Shown one piece after another: positions 1-8,652 of a stretch of DNA of 64,000 nucleotides. How positions within the stretch are numbered: position 1 is the stretch's first letter; the number at the start of each line of letters is the position of its first letter. The notes under the pieces are model-generated. The model worked only from the letters and a program-made list of their open reading frames with translations, made no database searches and was not told the origin of the DNA. Source of the stretch: Larkinella rosea (GTDB taxonomy: Bacteria; Bacteroidota; Bacteroidia; Cytophagales; Spirosomataceae); contig NZ_RQJO01000017.1 of NCBI RefSeq assembly GCF_003858635.1, forward strand, positions 1 through 64,000, given 5' to 3'. Both the position numbers and the translations under genes were made by a program.

Positions 1-118
1 CCGGCCGGTTACGGCGCTGGACGTGCTTCCTTAGCACCGTAACGCAGGAGATGGCGATCAGCCACCAGGCTCTGCTGTGGCCGCATCCCGGTTTTTGCTC
101 GGGGGCTTACTGGGCAGC

Positions 119-152
119 AAGGCCCGGTTTTTTTCGAAAAAGTCCGGGCCTT
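119..152 (-). terminator. Hairpin terminator after the catalase gene
   Basis: A 9-bp stem (AAGGCCCGG with CCGGGCCTT) is continued inward by a T-rich/A-rich stretch around a TCGA centre. It begins 22 nt past the catalase stop codon on the minus strand, which fits a transcription terminator. Bases 1-118 left of it show no gene I can support on either strand; only short stop-interrupted frames reach the window edge. Confidence 0.6.
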
Positions 153-174
153 ACTTTTCAGGAAAGTCACTGGG

Positions 175-1077
175 TTACAGTTTGATGCCCAGTTTTTTGG
201 CGATATCGGCAAACATTTGGGGGTCGATGTCGTCGGCCCCGGGAGCGTTGAGTTGCGGTTCTTCGTCGAGGTCGGGGGCCGGGAAACCTTCCGGCGATCC
301 GAAAACCACCTCCACTTCCTGCCCGTCGTCGGGGTGCGGACCGTTCCAGATTAGCCCGGCCTGCTGGTAGTCATCCTGGCTGAAGGTATACAATTTCAGG
401 TGCAACTTGTTCTCCATAAACTTTCGGGCCTCCGGGAAGGCATCGTTGCTCAAATCCGGAATCGGCAGCAGTTTGGTTACGGCCACGCCGGTCAGTTTTT
501 CCAGCGCTTTGGCATAGGCCACCACGTGCAATCCCCCGCGAACCAGCAGATAGCCCACCATGGTCCGGGCGGTTGGATCATCGACCATTTCGTAGACCCG
601 CATTTTATTGGCCCGGGCCCCACACTCCAGGAAGAAATTGTGCAGCAAATCCAGCTTCAGATTCCCGCTACTGAATACGTTGTCGCCGGTCCAGTAATGC
701 CCCATTGAATCCATCGCGAGTGACGACTGGCCACTGGCAATAAAATGGTGGGTGTTGCGGGCATCGACGCCGTTGGCCAAGGGCCTGGTCGTGGGGTCGA
801 AACCGCGTTTGCTGGCACCAGTAAGCAGCAGGTTGGTGGTATAAGAAACCACTTCGATGTGGCCATACTCTTCTCCAGCAATGCTGCAGATCAGGTCGTA
901 GAACGGGCGAAGTTTTTTCCGGCCCCGGAAGTTAAACGACTGAAACGTGTAATTCATCAGGGTTGACATTTCCCCAAACTTGCCTCCGAGCAGTTCCTGT
1001 ACCGCAGCCGCGCTGTTGGGCGAGGGGTTTTTCGGGGTAGGCAGCTCAATCGGCAGCCGGTCCATCTTCAAAATCAT
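175..1077 (-). CDS. Manganese (non-haem) catalase
   Basis: Dimanganese catalase, which converts hydrogen peroxide to water and oxygen. The protein has 300 residues, near the usual family length. The expected metal ligands are at E36, E70, H73, E151 and H184; the E151-H184 spacing of 33 equals that of the well-studied Lactobacillus plantarum enzyme (E148-H181). A central four-helix ferritin-like bundle is implied by the GEEYGHIE and RGGLHVVAYAKALE segments. There is no signal peptide, so a cytoplasmic location is likely. The acidic C-terminal tail (about residues 240-290) is typical of family members. It is transcribed alone, divergently from a bestrophin pseudogene, and followed by a hairpin terminator. 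Confidence 0.93.
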   Translation of the reverse strand: MILKMDRLPIELPTPKNPSPNSAAAVQELLGGKFGEMSTLMNYTFQSFNFRGRKKLRPFYDLICSIAGEEYGHIEVVSYTTNLLLTGASKRGFDPTTRPLANGVDARNTHHFIASGQSSLAMDSMGHYWTGDNVFSSGNLKLDLLHNFFLECGARANKMRVYEMVDDPTARTMVGYLLVRGGLHVVAYAKALEKLTGVAVTKLLPIPDLSNDAFPEARKFMENKLHLKLYTFSQDDYQQAGLIWNGPHPDDGQEVEVVFGSPEGFPAPDLDEEPQLNAPGADDIDPQMFADIAKKLGIKL

Positions 1078-1145
1078 AACATGAGCTGGTTAAACGTGAA
1101 TGTATTTAATCAACCATTCACCCTGCAGACGATCTCATTTTCGGG

Positions 1146-1830
1146 TTGAATAATGAGGATTCGGCCGGTTCAACTCAGGTAATTGCTACGGTTCTTGCCG
1201 ATTTATTAAATACATTATTCAAGTTGCGAATTGAATACCCCAACGAACTGGCCATCCGGTTGATATGCTGTCATCTGGGGTTTGTACACGCCCTCAAACA
1301 AAGTTTACGCCGTACCCATGCCGCTGATTACCAGTGCTATCTGGAGCCGTCCGATCTGACCAGGCTCACCCGCTACACCACTATCCCGGCGGCTCTGCTG
1401 GATCGCCAGGCCGAGGATCTCCAGACGTTGCGGCAAACCGGCCCGGTGGATGGTTTCGCGTTCCTGGCCCTGAACGAATTGCTGGTTCGCTTCAGTGACA
1501 GCATGGGCCGCTGTGAGCGAATCAAAAACACGCTGTTTCCGGTGACGTACTGGTATTTTACCCGGGTGTTTATCTGGCTGCTGATTGTGATTCTGACCAT
1601 CGATGTTGCCGAAGAAGCCGGCAGGTGGTCGATTGGGCTGGTTAGTTGGGTTTGTCTTTCATGTGACGCATCTGAACGGGCTGAATCTGGTCAATCCTTT
1701 CGATGGCAATCCGGCCAGCGTCCCGCTGGATTCGCTTGTGTGCACCATCGAAATCAACGTCTTGCAAACGCTTAACTCCTCTTCAATTCCCGGGCCGATC
1801 GAAGCGGTAGATGGCGAGTATATTCTATAG
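1146..1830 (+). pseudogene. Bestrophin-family channel pseudogene (5'-truncated and frameshifted)
   Basis: Two reading frames together recreate the C-terminal two thirds of a bacterial bestrophin (UPF0187) channel. The first frame runs from about 1110-1146 to about 1635 and contains the typical stretches LDRQAEDLQTLRQ, LNELLVRFSDSMGRCERIK and TYWYFTRVFIWLL. The second, offset by one base, supplies VGFVFHVTHLNGLNLVNPF and ends with the family-typical VDGEYIL at the stop codon 1828-1830. The join lies near 1625-1640, where about two codons of the expected protein are also disturbed. The N-terminal membrane segments and the usual ATG are absent: an in-frame TAA stands at 1107 and the catalase gene begins immediately upstream. 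The gene is probably dead, although a sequencing error could explain the frameshift but not the missing 5' end. Confidence 0.8.
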
Positions 1831-2037
1831 GTTGCCACTACTAAATCGAATCAACGTGCGGTTTTCAACTAGCAAACAATGTAGCGGTTCAGGGCGACAT
1901 CCAGGTTTAGGAGGCAGAACGTCCGAACGCGTTGGAGGGTTAACATCGGCGATTTGAAAATTATACACTCGTCCTGGTCTGAACCACGAAAACCGGATTC
2001 CAGTCCTCATCCGGCGTATTTTCGTTACTTTTATCCC

Positions 2038-2895
2038 ATGCAGACCGTTGAATCCCTACTTACGTACAATCGGCAAAACAGCAAGCTCGCCATCCGTCTT
2101 ATTTCGCCTGCATTCGGACATCTCCCGTCTGAAATGGCGCAGCAATACGGCCTAACGCACCGAAAACCGCACTATTTTTTCCTCTTCATGCTAAAAGGTC
2201 ATACCCGGCATGGTGTCGATCTCCAGCAATTTGATGTAAAAGCCAATGAACTTCTTTTTATCCTGCCTCACCAAATCCACCGGCTTCCGGCAACGAAGGA
2301 AGGGACGGATTACTTCAAACTTGGGTTTGATGAAAATTGCCTTTCCCGCTTACCCAAACACTATGCCTTCCTTGTCAACCCGTTTAACAGTCAAAAAATA
2401 CCATTTTCGGCAGCGGCAACGGCGCGATTAAAAGCGATCTTCGAAATCCTGCTCAACCTGCTAAGCACAGTAGATACCGATCCTGAACTCATCCTGGCTC
2501 ACCTCAACAGCCTGTTAGCCGAAATCAACAGCGCGTATTTTTCCACGGATAAAAGTCCGGCCGACGACAACCTGACCAACTACATCCGTTTTAAACTCTT
2601 CGTAGAAGATAACCTGACGGCTCATCCAACCATCCCTGAAATTGCCCAAAAACTTGCTCTCAACACCAACCGGTTATACACCCTTGTGAAACATTATTCC
2701 GGACGTTCTCCCAAAGAGTTCATCATCAGTCGTCTGATACTGGAAGCCAAGCGTCGTCTGTACTACGCGGAAAGTTCCACCAAAGAACTGGCTTATGACC
2801 TGGGTTTCAACGATCCTGATTACTTTTCCCGCCTGTTTAAAAAAGTAACCGGCCAGACCATCGCCACCTTCGTGCAGGATTTGTCCGGGAACTAA
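2038..2895 (+). CDS. AraC-family transcriptional regulator
   Basis: A 285-residue regulator. An N-terminal cupin-like sensing domain (about residues 25-150, with FFLFMLKGHTRHGVD and LLFILPHQIHRLP) is followed by an AraC-type double helix-turn-helix. The latter starts with FVEDNLTAHPTIPEIAQKL and ends with the hallmark LAYDLGFNDPDYFSRLFKKVTGQ. I chose the ATG at 2038 because upstream in-frame codons match no AraC N-terminus; the reading frame itself opens at 1954. The gene lies 67 nt before a co-directional aldo/keto reductase, which it may activate. The ligand cannot be told from sequence. The 207 bases between the bestrophin remnant and this gene show no convincing feature. Confidence 0.9.
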   Translation: MQTVESLLTYNRQNSKLAIRLISPAFGHLPSEMAQQYGLTHRKPHYFFLFMLKGHTRHGVDLQQFDVKANELLFILPHQIHRLPATKEGTDYFKLGFDENCLSRLPKHYAFLVNPFNSQKIPFSAAATARLKAIFEILLNLLSTVDTDPELILAHLNSLLAEINSAYFSTDKSPADDNLTNYIRFKLFVEDNLTAHPTIPEIAQKLALNTNRLYTLVKHYSGRSPKEFIISRLILEAKRRLYYAESSTKELAYDLGFNDPDYFSRLFKKVTGQTIATFVQDLSGN

Positions 2896-2962
2896 TACGT
2901 TTTGTCCAGCCCATTCGCTGCCGGACTTCTGACCTTTGTTCCCGTACTTATTAATCAAGGTG

Positions 2963-3952
2963 ATGAACAGAAAATTAGGAACAAATGGCCCACTGGTCTC
3001 ATCCATTGGGTTAGGTTGTATGGGCATGTCGGGGGCGTACGGTCAAAGCGACGACAAGGAATCCATTGCGACCATCGAACGAGCCCTTGACCTGGGGCAT
3101 AACTTTTTAGATACGGCTGATTACTACCGTTTGGGCCACAACGAAGAACTGATTTCCCAGGCCATTAAAGGAAAACGGAACAAAGCCTTTCTTTCCGTAA
3201 AAACCGGTCAGCTGGTCACTGCTGCCCCAGACGGCTCAATGGCACCCGGCCCGGTCAGCGGCCATCCAAATCACCTTCGCAACGCGGTTTTTTACAGTCT
3301 CCGCCGGTTGAAAACGGATTACATCGATCTTTACACGCCGGCACGGGTCGACCCGGCTGTTCCAATCGAGGAAACGGTCGGAGCCCTGGCCGACCTGGTC
3401 CAGAAAGGGCTCATCCGGTACATCGGTCTCTCGGAAGCCTCCGCTGAGTCGATCCGTAAAGCCGCTGCCGAACACCCCATCACCGCCTTACAGATTGAAT
3501 ACTCACTCTGGAGCCGCGATATAGAAGCCGAAGTCCTACCAACCATACGGGCATTCGGAATTGGGCTGGTTGCCTATGCTCCGTTAAGCCGGGGCTTTTT
3601 AAGTGGTGAAATCCGGACACCCCAGGATCTCAAGGACAGTCGCATCAACATGCCCCGCTACCAGGACGAAAACTTCGACAAGAACCTGGCGTTGGTTGAA
3701 AAGATCAAAACGCTGGCCACTGCAAAAGGCTGTACGCCCGCTCAATTAGCGATTGCGTGGGTCCTTGCCCAGGGGGACGATATCATTACCATTCCCGGCA
3801 CCAAACGAATTCACTATCTGGAGGAGAACCTAGCCGCTGAAAACGTGCCGCTTAGCCGGGAAGACCTGCAAAGCATTGAAGCCATCGTGCCCGCCGGAAT
3901 CGTTTCAGGCACCCGCTACCCGGAACGGTTTATGAATGCGCTAAATCGATAG
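2963..3952 (+). CDS. Aldo/keto reductase lacking the catalytic histidine
   Basis: A 329-residue AKR of the yeast-YakC/AKR13-like group, an (alpha/beta)8 barrel using NADPH. The start ATG at 2963 has AAGG just upstream. D50 (in LDTAD), Y55 and K80 (SVKTG) of the catalytic tetrad are present. The histidine expected in the LYxxHRVD segment is replaced by alanine (LYTPARVD, A127). The NADP-binding end (WVLAQGDDIITIPGTKRIHYLEEN) is intact, so the protein is probably folded and binds cofactor. The same substitution occurs, from memory, in a subset of close homologues, so it may be a subfamily trait rather than decay. It is likely controlled by the AraC-type gene upstream. Confidence 0.88.
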   Translation: MNRKLGTNGPLVSSIGLGCMGMSGAYGQSDDKESIATIERALDLGHNFLDTADYYRLGHNEELISQAIKGKRNKAFLSVKTGQLVTAAPDGSMAPGPVSGHPNHLRNAVFYSLRRLKTDYIDLYTPARVDPAVPIEETVGALADLVQKGLIRYIGLSEASAESIRKAAAEHPITALQIEYSLWSRDIEAEVLPTIRAFGIGLVAYAPLSRGFLSGEIRTPQDLKDSRINMPRYQDENFDKNLALVEKIKTLATAKGCTPAQLAIAWVLAQGDDIITIPGTKRIHYLEENLAAENVPLSREDLQSIEAIVPAGIVSGTRYPERFMNALNR

Positions 3953-3961
3953 GACTTCAAA

Positions 3962-3984
3962 GGATGCGCTGGTTCAGCGCATCC
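3962..3984 (+). terminator. Hairpin terminator after the aldo/keto reductase
   Basis: A perfect 10-bp stem (GGATGCGCTG, loop GTT, CAGCGCATCC) starts 9 nt after the stop codon and is followed by a T-containing stretch. This fits intrinsic termination of the AraC/AKR unit. Confidence 0.6.
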
Positions 3985-4253
3985 GAAATTTCTTTATTGG
4001 CCCAACCCCGTAATTCCGGCGTTTGCAAGCGATTCGCCAGCAACGGCCCGGTGGTGGCGCTGGAAGTAAAGCTATCGAATTCCCCAATTCTGAAGCGGGG
4101 CACATCAGTAGCGCAGGAAGAGTTGGGCCAGTTACCCATTCTGGTCGTAACGCCTTCGGCTGGCAATTATCCGTTTCGGGTGTGGAGGTAGTGGATATCG
4201 ATTCGCTCTGGGATCGGTTGAGGGAAATGAAGACACTGGCTCAATCGAATTGA
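3985..4253 (+). pseudogene. Possible decayed alpha/beta-hydrolase C-terminal remnant
   Basis: No intact gene is present. Pieces in two frames read like the C-terminal part of an alpha/beta hydrolase: LLAQPRNSGV, then QAIRQQRP, ELGQLPILVVTPSAGNYPF, and finally VEVVDIDSLWDRLREMKTLAQSN. The LGxLPxxVLT-like strand followed by a W..L..EM..LS-type helix is the basis for the guess. The region lies between a hairpin at 3984 and the terminator at 4416; the bases 4254-4415 show nothing recognisable. This is a weak assignment. Confidence 0.3.
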
Positions 4254-4415
4254 AAAGATAGATGCGGAGGCAAATGGATGGAGATCTATTTTTTCCAGGC
4301 ATTCTAAAAATGGTCCAGCCAAAAAAAGACCGCTCAGCGGTGAATGGAAATAAGTTAGCTTCTAGCTGCGAAAACCACCGGTTTTGAATGGTCTATCTGG
4401 AAATGGGTAGCAAAC

Positions 4416-4439
4416 AAAAAAGCCACTCACGGCTTTTTT
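4416..4439 (-). terminator. Terminator of the tRNA-Met gene
   Basis: A perfect 9-bp inverted repeat (AAAAAAGCC, loop ACTCAC, GGCTTTTTT) stands 25 nt beyond the 3' end of the minus-strand tRNA and ends in a T-run in that direction. Its A/T symmetry could also let it act on plus-strand transcripts. Confidence 0.75.
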
Positions 4440-4464
4440 GCTGTAAGTGGCTGATTGTCACTGT

Positions 4465-4537
4465 GGGCCCACTTGGAATCGAACCAAGCACCTACTGATT
4501 ATGAGTCAGTTGCTCTAACCGAATGAGCTATAGGCCC
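4465..4537 (-). tRNA. tRNA-Met (anticodon CAT)
   Basis: The minus strand folds into a full cloverleaf of 73 nt. The acceptor stem is GGGCCTA with TGGGCCC, the anticodon stem ACTGA/TCAGT with loop CTCATAA gives anticodon CAT, and the T arm is CTTGG-TTCGATT-CCAAG. The 3' CCA is not encoded. The GGGCCTATAGCTCA start suggests an elongator tRNA-Met; a tRNA-Ile2 with a modified CAT anticodon cannot be excluded by eye. It has its own promoter and terminator and stands alone. Confidence 0.93.
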
Positions 4538-4580
4538 CAACCGGAAAACCGGTACCTTTTCCAATTTGGAGAAAGGTAGG

Positions 4581-4611
4581 CAAATATACAAAAATCGGGT
4601 TCTCCTTCAAA
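4581..4611 (-). promoter_or_regulatory. Promoter of the tRNA-Met gene
   Basis: On the minus strand a TTTG (4611-4608) is followed after exactly 19 nt by TATATTTG (4588-4581). This matches the Bacteroidota primary-sigma consensus TTTG-N19-TAnnTTTG. The tRNA begins about 43 nt downstream, so a short 5' leader is predicted. Confidence 0.75.
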
Positions 4612-4666
4612 TCGCGGTCGTAAAAGTCGATCGAAATGCCCTGCAACACTCTTGGCCATTTTGGCG

Positions 4667-4674
4667 TATATTTG
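4667..4674 (+). promoter_or_regulatory. Candidate -7 box before the HD-domain gene
   Basis: TATATTTG matches the Bacteroidota TAnnTTTG -7 element and lies 23 nt before the TTG start chosen for the HD-domain gene. No good TTTG is present at the expected -33 distance, so the promoter may be weak or need help. Confidence 0.4.
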
Positions 4675-4697
4675 CCTTTGAACCTGTCCCATTCCAC

Positions 4698-5972
4698 TTG
4701 GCTTCCCAGAACAAAAAAAAAATACTGAATGACCCCGTCTATGGGTTTATTACCATTCCAAACGATCTGACATTCGATCTGGTGGAACACCCGTATTTTC
4801 AACGGCTCCGCCGAATCAAACAGCTGGGACTATCGGAACTGGTCTATCCGGGCGCGTTGCATACCCGGTTTCACCACGCCTTGGGCGCCATGCACCTGAT
4901 GGGGCAGGCCATCCAAACGCTGCGCAGCAAAGGACACGCCATTTCTGAACGGGAATGCGATGCCGTCCAAATCGCCATTCTGCTGCATGACATTGGTCAC
5001 GGCCCGTTTTCGCACGTGCTGGAATACTGCATTCTGCAAGGCATTGCGCACGAGCGGTTGTCGCTTCTGTTGATGCAGGAACTCAACCGGCAATTCAATG
5101 GCAAACTCTCGCTGGCGATTCAAATGTTTGAAGGAACATACCACCGGCCGTTTTTTCACCAGTTGATTTCCAGTCAGTTGGATATGGATCGGATGGATTA
5201 CCTGAACCGGGACTGCTTTTATACCGGCGTGGCGGAAGGAACCATTGGCGCCGACCGGATCATTAAAATGCTTGATCTGGTGGAGGATCATCTGGTAGTG
5301 GAAGCCAAGGGGATTCTGAGCATCGAAAATTTCCTGAGCTCCCGGCGGCTGATGTACTGGCAGGTTTACCTGCACAAAACGTCGCTCTGCGCCGAGTCGA
5401 TGCTGGTGCAGATTATGCGACGGGCGCGGTTTTTGTTGACACAAACGGAGGGGAATCAGGATAAAAGTGATGCGGTTTTTACAACTCCCGCCTTGCGGAC
5501 CTTTCTGTCAAAACCGGTAACGATGGAGGAGTTTGAAACCCATCCGGAATACCTGAACGCTTTTACGCAACTGGATGATTACGACATCTGGACGAGCATC
5601 AAATTCTGGAGCCAGCATCCCGACCGGGTTTTGTCGACGCTCTGTCACATGCTGCTCGACCGGCGGCTGTTCAAAATTACGATGTCTGATCAGCCGTTTG
5701 TCGGAGAATTGGTTCACGTAATTGAACAGCAATTGCTGAGTGCCGGTGTTCAACAGGATGAATTGTCCTATTTTCTGGTCGAAGGCGTTGCAACCAATTC
5801 GGCGTATTTACCGTCTATCGATAATATAAATATCAAGCTAAAAAATGACCGGATTATCGATATCGCCGATGCCTCCGATCTACCCGGTATTAAAGCGCTA
5901 ACCAATATGGTCAGCAGATACTACGTCTGCTGGGCGAAAAACCTGTCTCAAAGGCCGGTTTGGTTGGTATAG
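4698..5972 (+). CDS. HD-domain phosphohydrolase (dNTPase-like)
   Basis: About 424 residues. The HD-superfamily metal ligands are visible: an early histidine in TRFHHALGAMHL and the HD pair in ILLHDIGHGPFSHVLE. A later SSQLDMDRMDYLNRD segment, typical of SAMHD1/dGTPase-like proteins, supplies the last conserved aspartate. Substrate is unknown; nucleotide hydrolysis is the family expectation. No ATG precedes the conserved start, so I use the TTG at 4698, just behind a TATATTTG box. A longer frame opens at 4566 but would place coding sequence in the tRNA promoter. It lies directly upstream of lpxD and its 3' end overlaps the likely lpxD promoter. Confidence 0.85.
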   Translation: MASQNKKKILNDPVYGFITIPNDLTFDLVEHPYFQRLRRIKQLGLSELVYPGALHTRFHHALGAMHLMGQAIQTLRSKGHAISERECDAVQIAILLHDIGHGPFSHVLEYCILQGIAHERLSLLLMQELNRQFNGKLSLAIQMFEGTYHRPFFHQLISSQLDMDRMDYLNRDCFYTGVAEGTIGADRIIKMLDLVEDHLVVEAKGILSIENFLSSRRLMYWQVYLHKTSLCAESMLVQIMRRARFLLTQTEGNQDKSDAVFTTPALRTFLSKPVTMEEFETHPEYLNAFTQLDDYDIWTSIKFWSQHPDRVLSTLCHMLLDRRLFKITMSDQPFVGELVHVIEQQLLSAGVQQDELSYFLVEGVATNSAYLPSIDNINIKLKNDRIIDIADASDLPGIKALTNMVSRYYVCWAKNLSQRPVWLV

Positions 5973-5994
5973 TTCAATTTGTTCTCTACCTTAG
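5963..5994 (+). promoter_or_regulatory. Candidate promoter of the lpxD operon
   Basis: GTTG (5963-5966), a 20-nt spacer and TACCTTAG (5987-5994) resemble the TTTG/TAnnTTTG promoter with two mismatches. The -33 part lies inside the last codons of the HD-domain gene. It would give a leader of about 45 nt before the lpxD ATG. Confidence 0.4.
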
Positions 5995-6046
5995 CGGCAC
6001 AAATATCCGAGTAATACAAAGCCCCAACGACGATTACGTCTACTCT

Positions 6047-7078
6047 ATGGAATTTACAGTAAAGCAGATTGCTGCCCTGCTCGGCGGTACAGTTGATGGG
6101 AATGAATCTCTGAAAATCAGTCAACTGTCCAAAATTGAAGAGGGTAAAGAGGGGAGCATCTCGTTTTTAGCTAATCAGAAATACGAACCTTTTTTATACA
6201 CAACAGCCGCTTCGGCGGTCATTGTCAGTAAAGATTTTCTGCCCAGACAACCCGTACAGGCCACCTTAATTTTCGTGGATAACTCCTATTCTGCGTTTAC
6301 TATTTTATTGGAGCAGGTAAACCGGTTACAACGAGGGGATAAAGTAGGGGTTGAGCAGCCTTCTTTTATCGCCGATTCGACCCGGACGGGCGAGTACATC
6401 TACCGGGGGGCATTTTCGTACATTGGCGAGCATTGTGTGATTGGGCACAACGTTAAAATTCACCCACAGGCTTACATCGGTAACAACGTTACCATCGGCG
6501 ATAATACCGTTATTCATACCGGAGCCCGAATCATCGACAATACGGTTATTGGGAAAAATTGCGTGGTGAAAGCCAATGCGGTGATTGGCAGCGAGGGGTT
6601 TGGGTTTGCGCCCGAAGCCGACGGCAGCTACCGGGCGATTCCTCAACTGGGCAACGTTATTATTGAAGACAACGTCAGTATTGGGGCTAATACCACGATC
6701 GATTGCGCCACGGTGGGTTCTACCATTATTCGACAGGGTGTCAAACTGGACAATCTGATTCAGGTGGCTCATAACGTTGAAATTGGTAAAAACACGGTGA
6801 TTGCTGCACAATGCGGTATTGCGGGCTCAACGAAAATCGGCGAAAACTGCGTCATTGGCGGACAGACTGGCATAACAGGACATATTGTGGTGGCAAACCG
6901 AACGAAAATTGGTGGCCGGACGGGCCTCATGAACTCGGTGAAGAAAGAGGGATTATCGTTCAGTGGCATGCCCGCATTCGATGTGAAGGGTAATCTGCGC
7001 TCATCGGTCATTTTTCAGCGGTTGCCAACCCTCGAAAAACGCGTTGATCAGTTAGAAAAAAAACTAAACAAACAGTAG
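6047..7078 (+). CDS. lpxD: UDP-3-O-acylglucosamine N-acyltransferase LpxD
   Basis: Third step of lipid A synthesis: it adds an N-linked hydroxyacyl chain from acyl-ACP to UDP-3-O-acyl-glucosamine in the cytoplasm. The protein has 343 residues. An N-terminal uridine-binding domain (about residues 1-100, LxxISxLxKIEEGKEGSISFLAN-like) is followed by left-handed beta-helix hexapeptide repeats (about 105-300). The VAHNVEIG segment holds the catalytic histidine. The C-terminal EKRVDQLEKKLNKQ forms a short coiled coil typical of Bacteroidota LpxD. The ATG at 6047 is preferred over an upstream frame opening at 5960, which would run into the HD gene. It heads the unit lpxD, lpxC-fabZ, lpxA. Confidence 0.95.
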   Translation: MEFTVKQIAALLGGTVDGNESLKISQLSKIEEGKEGSISFLANQKYEPFLYTTAASAVIVSKDFLPRQPVQATLIFVDNSYSAFTILLEQVNRLQRGDKVGVEQPSFIADSTRTGEYIYRGAFSYIGEHCVIGHNVKIHPQAYIGNNVTIGDNTVIHTGARIIDNTVIGKNCVVKANAVIGSEGFGFAPEADGSYRAIPQLGNVIIEDNVSIGANTTIDCATVGSTIIRQGVKLDNLIQVAHNVEIGKNTVIAAQCGIAGSTKIGENCVIGGQTGITGHIVVANRTKIGGRTGLMNSVKKEGLSFSGMPAFDVKGNLRSSVIFQRLPTLEKRVDQLEKKLNKQ

Positions 7079-7153
7079 CTGCAAGCGAACGGTTCCTTAC
7101 GGAATAACCGTTATCAAGTGGCAATAAAAGTCTTCAGGTCAGAAGCTTACGGA

Positions 7154-8548
7154 ATGAATACCAAACAGCAGACAATACAAAAGGCAGTATCGGTATCGGG
7201 CGTAGGGCTACACACAGGCGTTATGGCAACCATGACGTTCCTGCCCGCACCCGCCCATCATGGTTACAAATTTCAACGCGTCGATTTGCCGGGCCAGCCG
7301 ATTGTCGATGCCGACGTCGATAATGTGGTCGATCTGTCGCGCGGCACCACCCTCGAACAGAACGGTGCCCGCATTCATACCGTCGAACACGCACTCGCGT
7401 CGCTGGTCGGTTTGCAACTTGATAACATCCTGATTCAGCTCGACGGCCCGGAACCGCCCATCATGGACGGCAGTTCGATCAAGTTTATCGAAGCCTTGCA
7501 GGATGCCGGTATTGAAGAACAGAATGCGTATCGCAACTACTTCGAAATCAACGAGTACGTTCATTACAAGAACCCGGAGAAAGACATTGAAATTGCGGCT
7601 TTACCGCTCAGCGATTACCGGCTTACCGTCATGGTGGACTATAATTCGCGGGTGATTACGAGTCAGCACGCTTTCCTGAACGACATCAATCTGTTTTCGT
7701 CACAGATTGCCAATTGCCGGACATTCGTGTTTCTGCACGAACTGGAAATGCTTTATAAGCAAAACCTGATCAAGGGTGGGGATCTGACGAATGCCATCGT
7801 GATCGTCGACCGGGATGTCCGCGAAGGCGAACTGGATTACCTGGCTGACTTGCTGAATAAACCGAAAGTCAGTGTCAACAAGAAAGAGGGCATTCTGAAT
7901 AACCTCGATCTGCATTATCCGAACGAAATGGCCCGCCATAAACTGCTCGATCTCGTCGGCGATCTGGCGTTGGTAGGCCGGCCCATCAAGGCGCAGATTC
8001 TGGCAGCCCGGCCGGGTCACGCGGCTAACGTGGCGTTTGCCAAGAAGATCAAGAAGTTGATGCAGAAAAATGCCGCGAACACGAGCCCGGCCTACGACCC
8101 GACTCAGCCACCGGTTTACGATTTCCACAAAATTGCGAGCTTACTTCCGCACCGCTATCCCTTCCAGATGATCGACAAAATCATCGCGCTGGACGAGAGC
8201 AGCGTTGTTGGCATAAAAAATGTAACCATGAATGAGCAATACTTCATGGGGCACTTTCCGGGAAATCCGGTGATGCCGGGCGTTCTGCAGCTTGAATCGA
8301 TGGCCCAAACCGGCGGAATTCTGGTGCTGAGCACCGTTCCCGATCCGGAAAACTACTGGCCGTACCTGATCGGTATCGAAAACTGCCGCTTCCGGCGCAA
8401 TGTCGTTCCGGGCGATACGGTTATTTTTCGGTGTGAGTTTATCTCGCCCATGAAGCGGGGGATTGTCAAAATGTCCGGGAGGGGGTACGTCGCCGGGCAG
8501 CTTGTCTGCGAAGCCGAAATGATCGCCAGTCTTGTTAAGAAAAAATAG
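7154..8548 (+). CDS. lpxC: Bifunctional LpxC deacetylase / FabZ dehydratase fusion
   Basis: A 464-residue fusion. Residues about 1-310 are LpxC, the zinc-dependent UDP-3-O-acyl-GlcNAc deacetylase that commits to lipid A synthesis: HTVEHALASL holds the first zinc histidine, and HKLLDLVGD plus RPGHAAN hold the remaining ligands and the catalytic region. Residues about 325-464 are FabZ, the (3R)-hydroxyacyl-ACP dehydratase of fatty acid synthesis, with the catalytic histidine in LLPHRYPF and the glutamate in LQLESMAQ. Start ATG 7154; an upstream GTG in frame (7118) looks spurious. The fusion is known across many Bacteroidota. It couples two enzymes competing for the same hydroxyacyl-ACP pool. 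Confidence 0.95.
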   Translation: MNTKQQTIQKAVSVSGVGLHTGVMATMTFLPAPAHHGYKFQRVDLPGQPIVDADVDNVVDLSRGTTLEQNGARIHTVEHALASLVGLQLDNILIQLDGPEPPIMDGSSIKFIEALQDAGIEEQNAYRNYFEINEYVHYKNPEKDIEIAALPLSDYRLTVMVDYNSRVITSQHAFLNDINLFSSQIANCRTFVFLHELEMLYKQNLIKGGDLTNAIVIVDRDVREGELDYLADLLNKPKVSVNKKEGILNNLDLHYPNEMARHKLLDLVGDLALVGRPIKAQILAARPGHAANVAFAKKIKKLMQKNAANTSPAYDPTQPPVYDFHKIASLLPHRYPFQMIDKIIALDESSVVGIKNVTMNEQYFMGHFPGNPVMPGVLQLESMAQTGGILVLSTVPDPENYWPYLIGIENCRFRRNVVPGDTVIFRCEFISPMKRGIVKMSGRGYVAGQLVCEAEMIASLVKKK

Positions 8549-8642
8549 GTTTAAGGTTTAAAGTATAACGTTTAAGGCAACAAACGGCTCCATTTCAGCG
8601 TCTATCCTTAAACATTAAACCTTAAACATTAAACATTAAACC
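8549..8642. repeat. TTTAAGG-type intergenic fold-back
   Basis: Iterated GGTTTAA/TTTAAGG units on the left (8549-8577) face their complements (CCTTAAAC, ATTAAACC) on the right (8606-8642), with about 28 nt between. The element fills the whole gap between lpxC-fabZ and lpxA. Confidence 0.65.
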
Positions 8643-8652
8643 ACGAAGTTTA

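Noticed and set aside
9-370. Short frames on both strands at the left window edge (to about 212 and 370).
   Set aside because: They cross the catalase terminator hairpin or run antisense to the catalase gene, and lack any motif.
1825-2010. A 61-codon minus-strand frame between the bestrophin remnant and the AraC gene.
   Set aside because: Proline- and arginine-rich with no start context or relatives recognised; treated as non-coding.
4830-5444. A 204-codon minus-strand frame within the HD-domain gene.
   Set aside because: Overlaps the HD motif region of the plus-strand gene completely and has no family similarity I can see.
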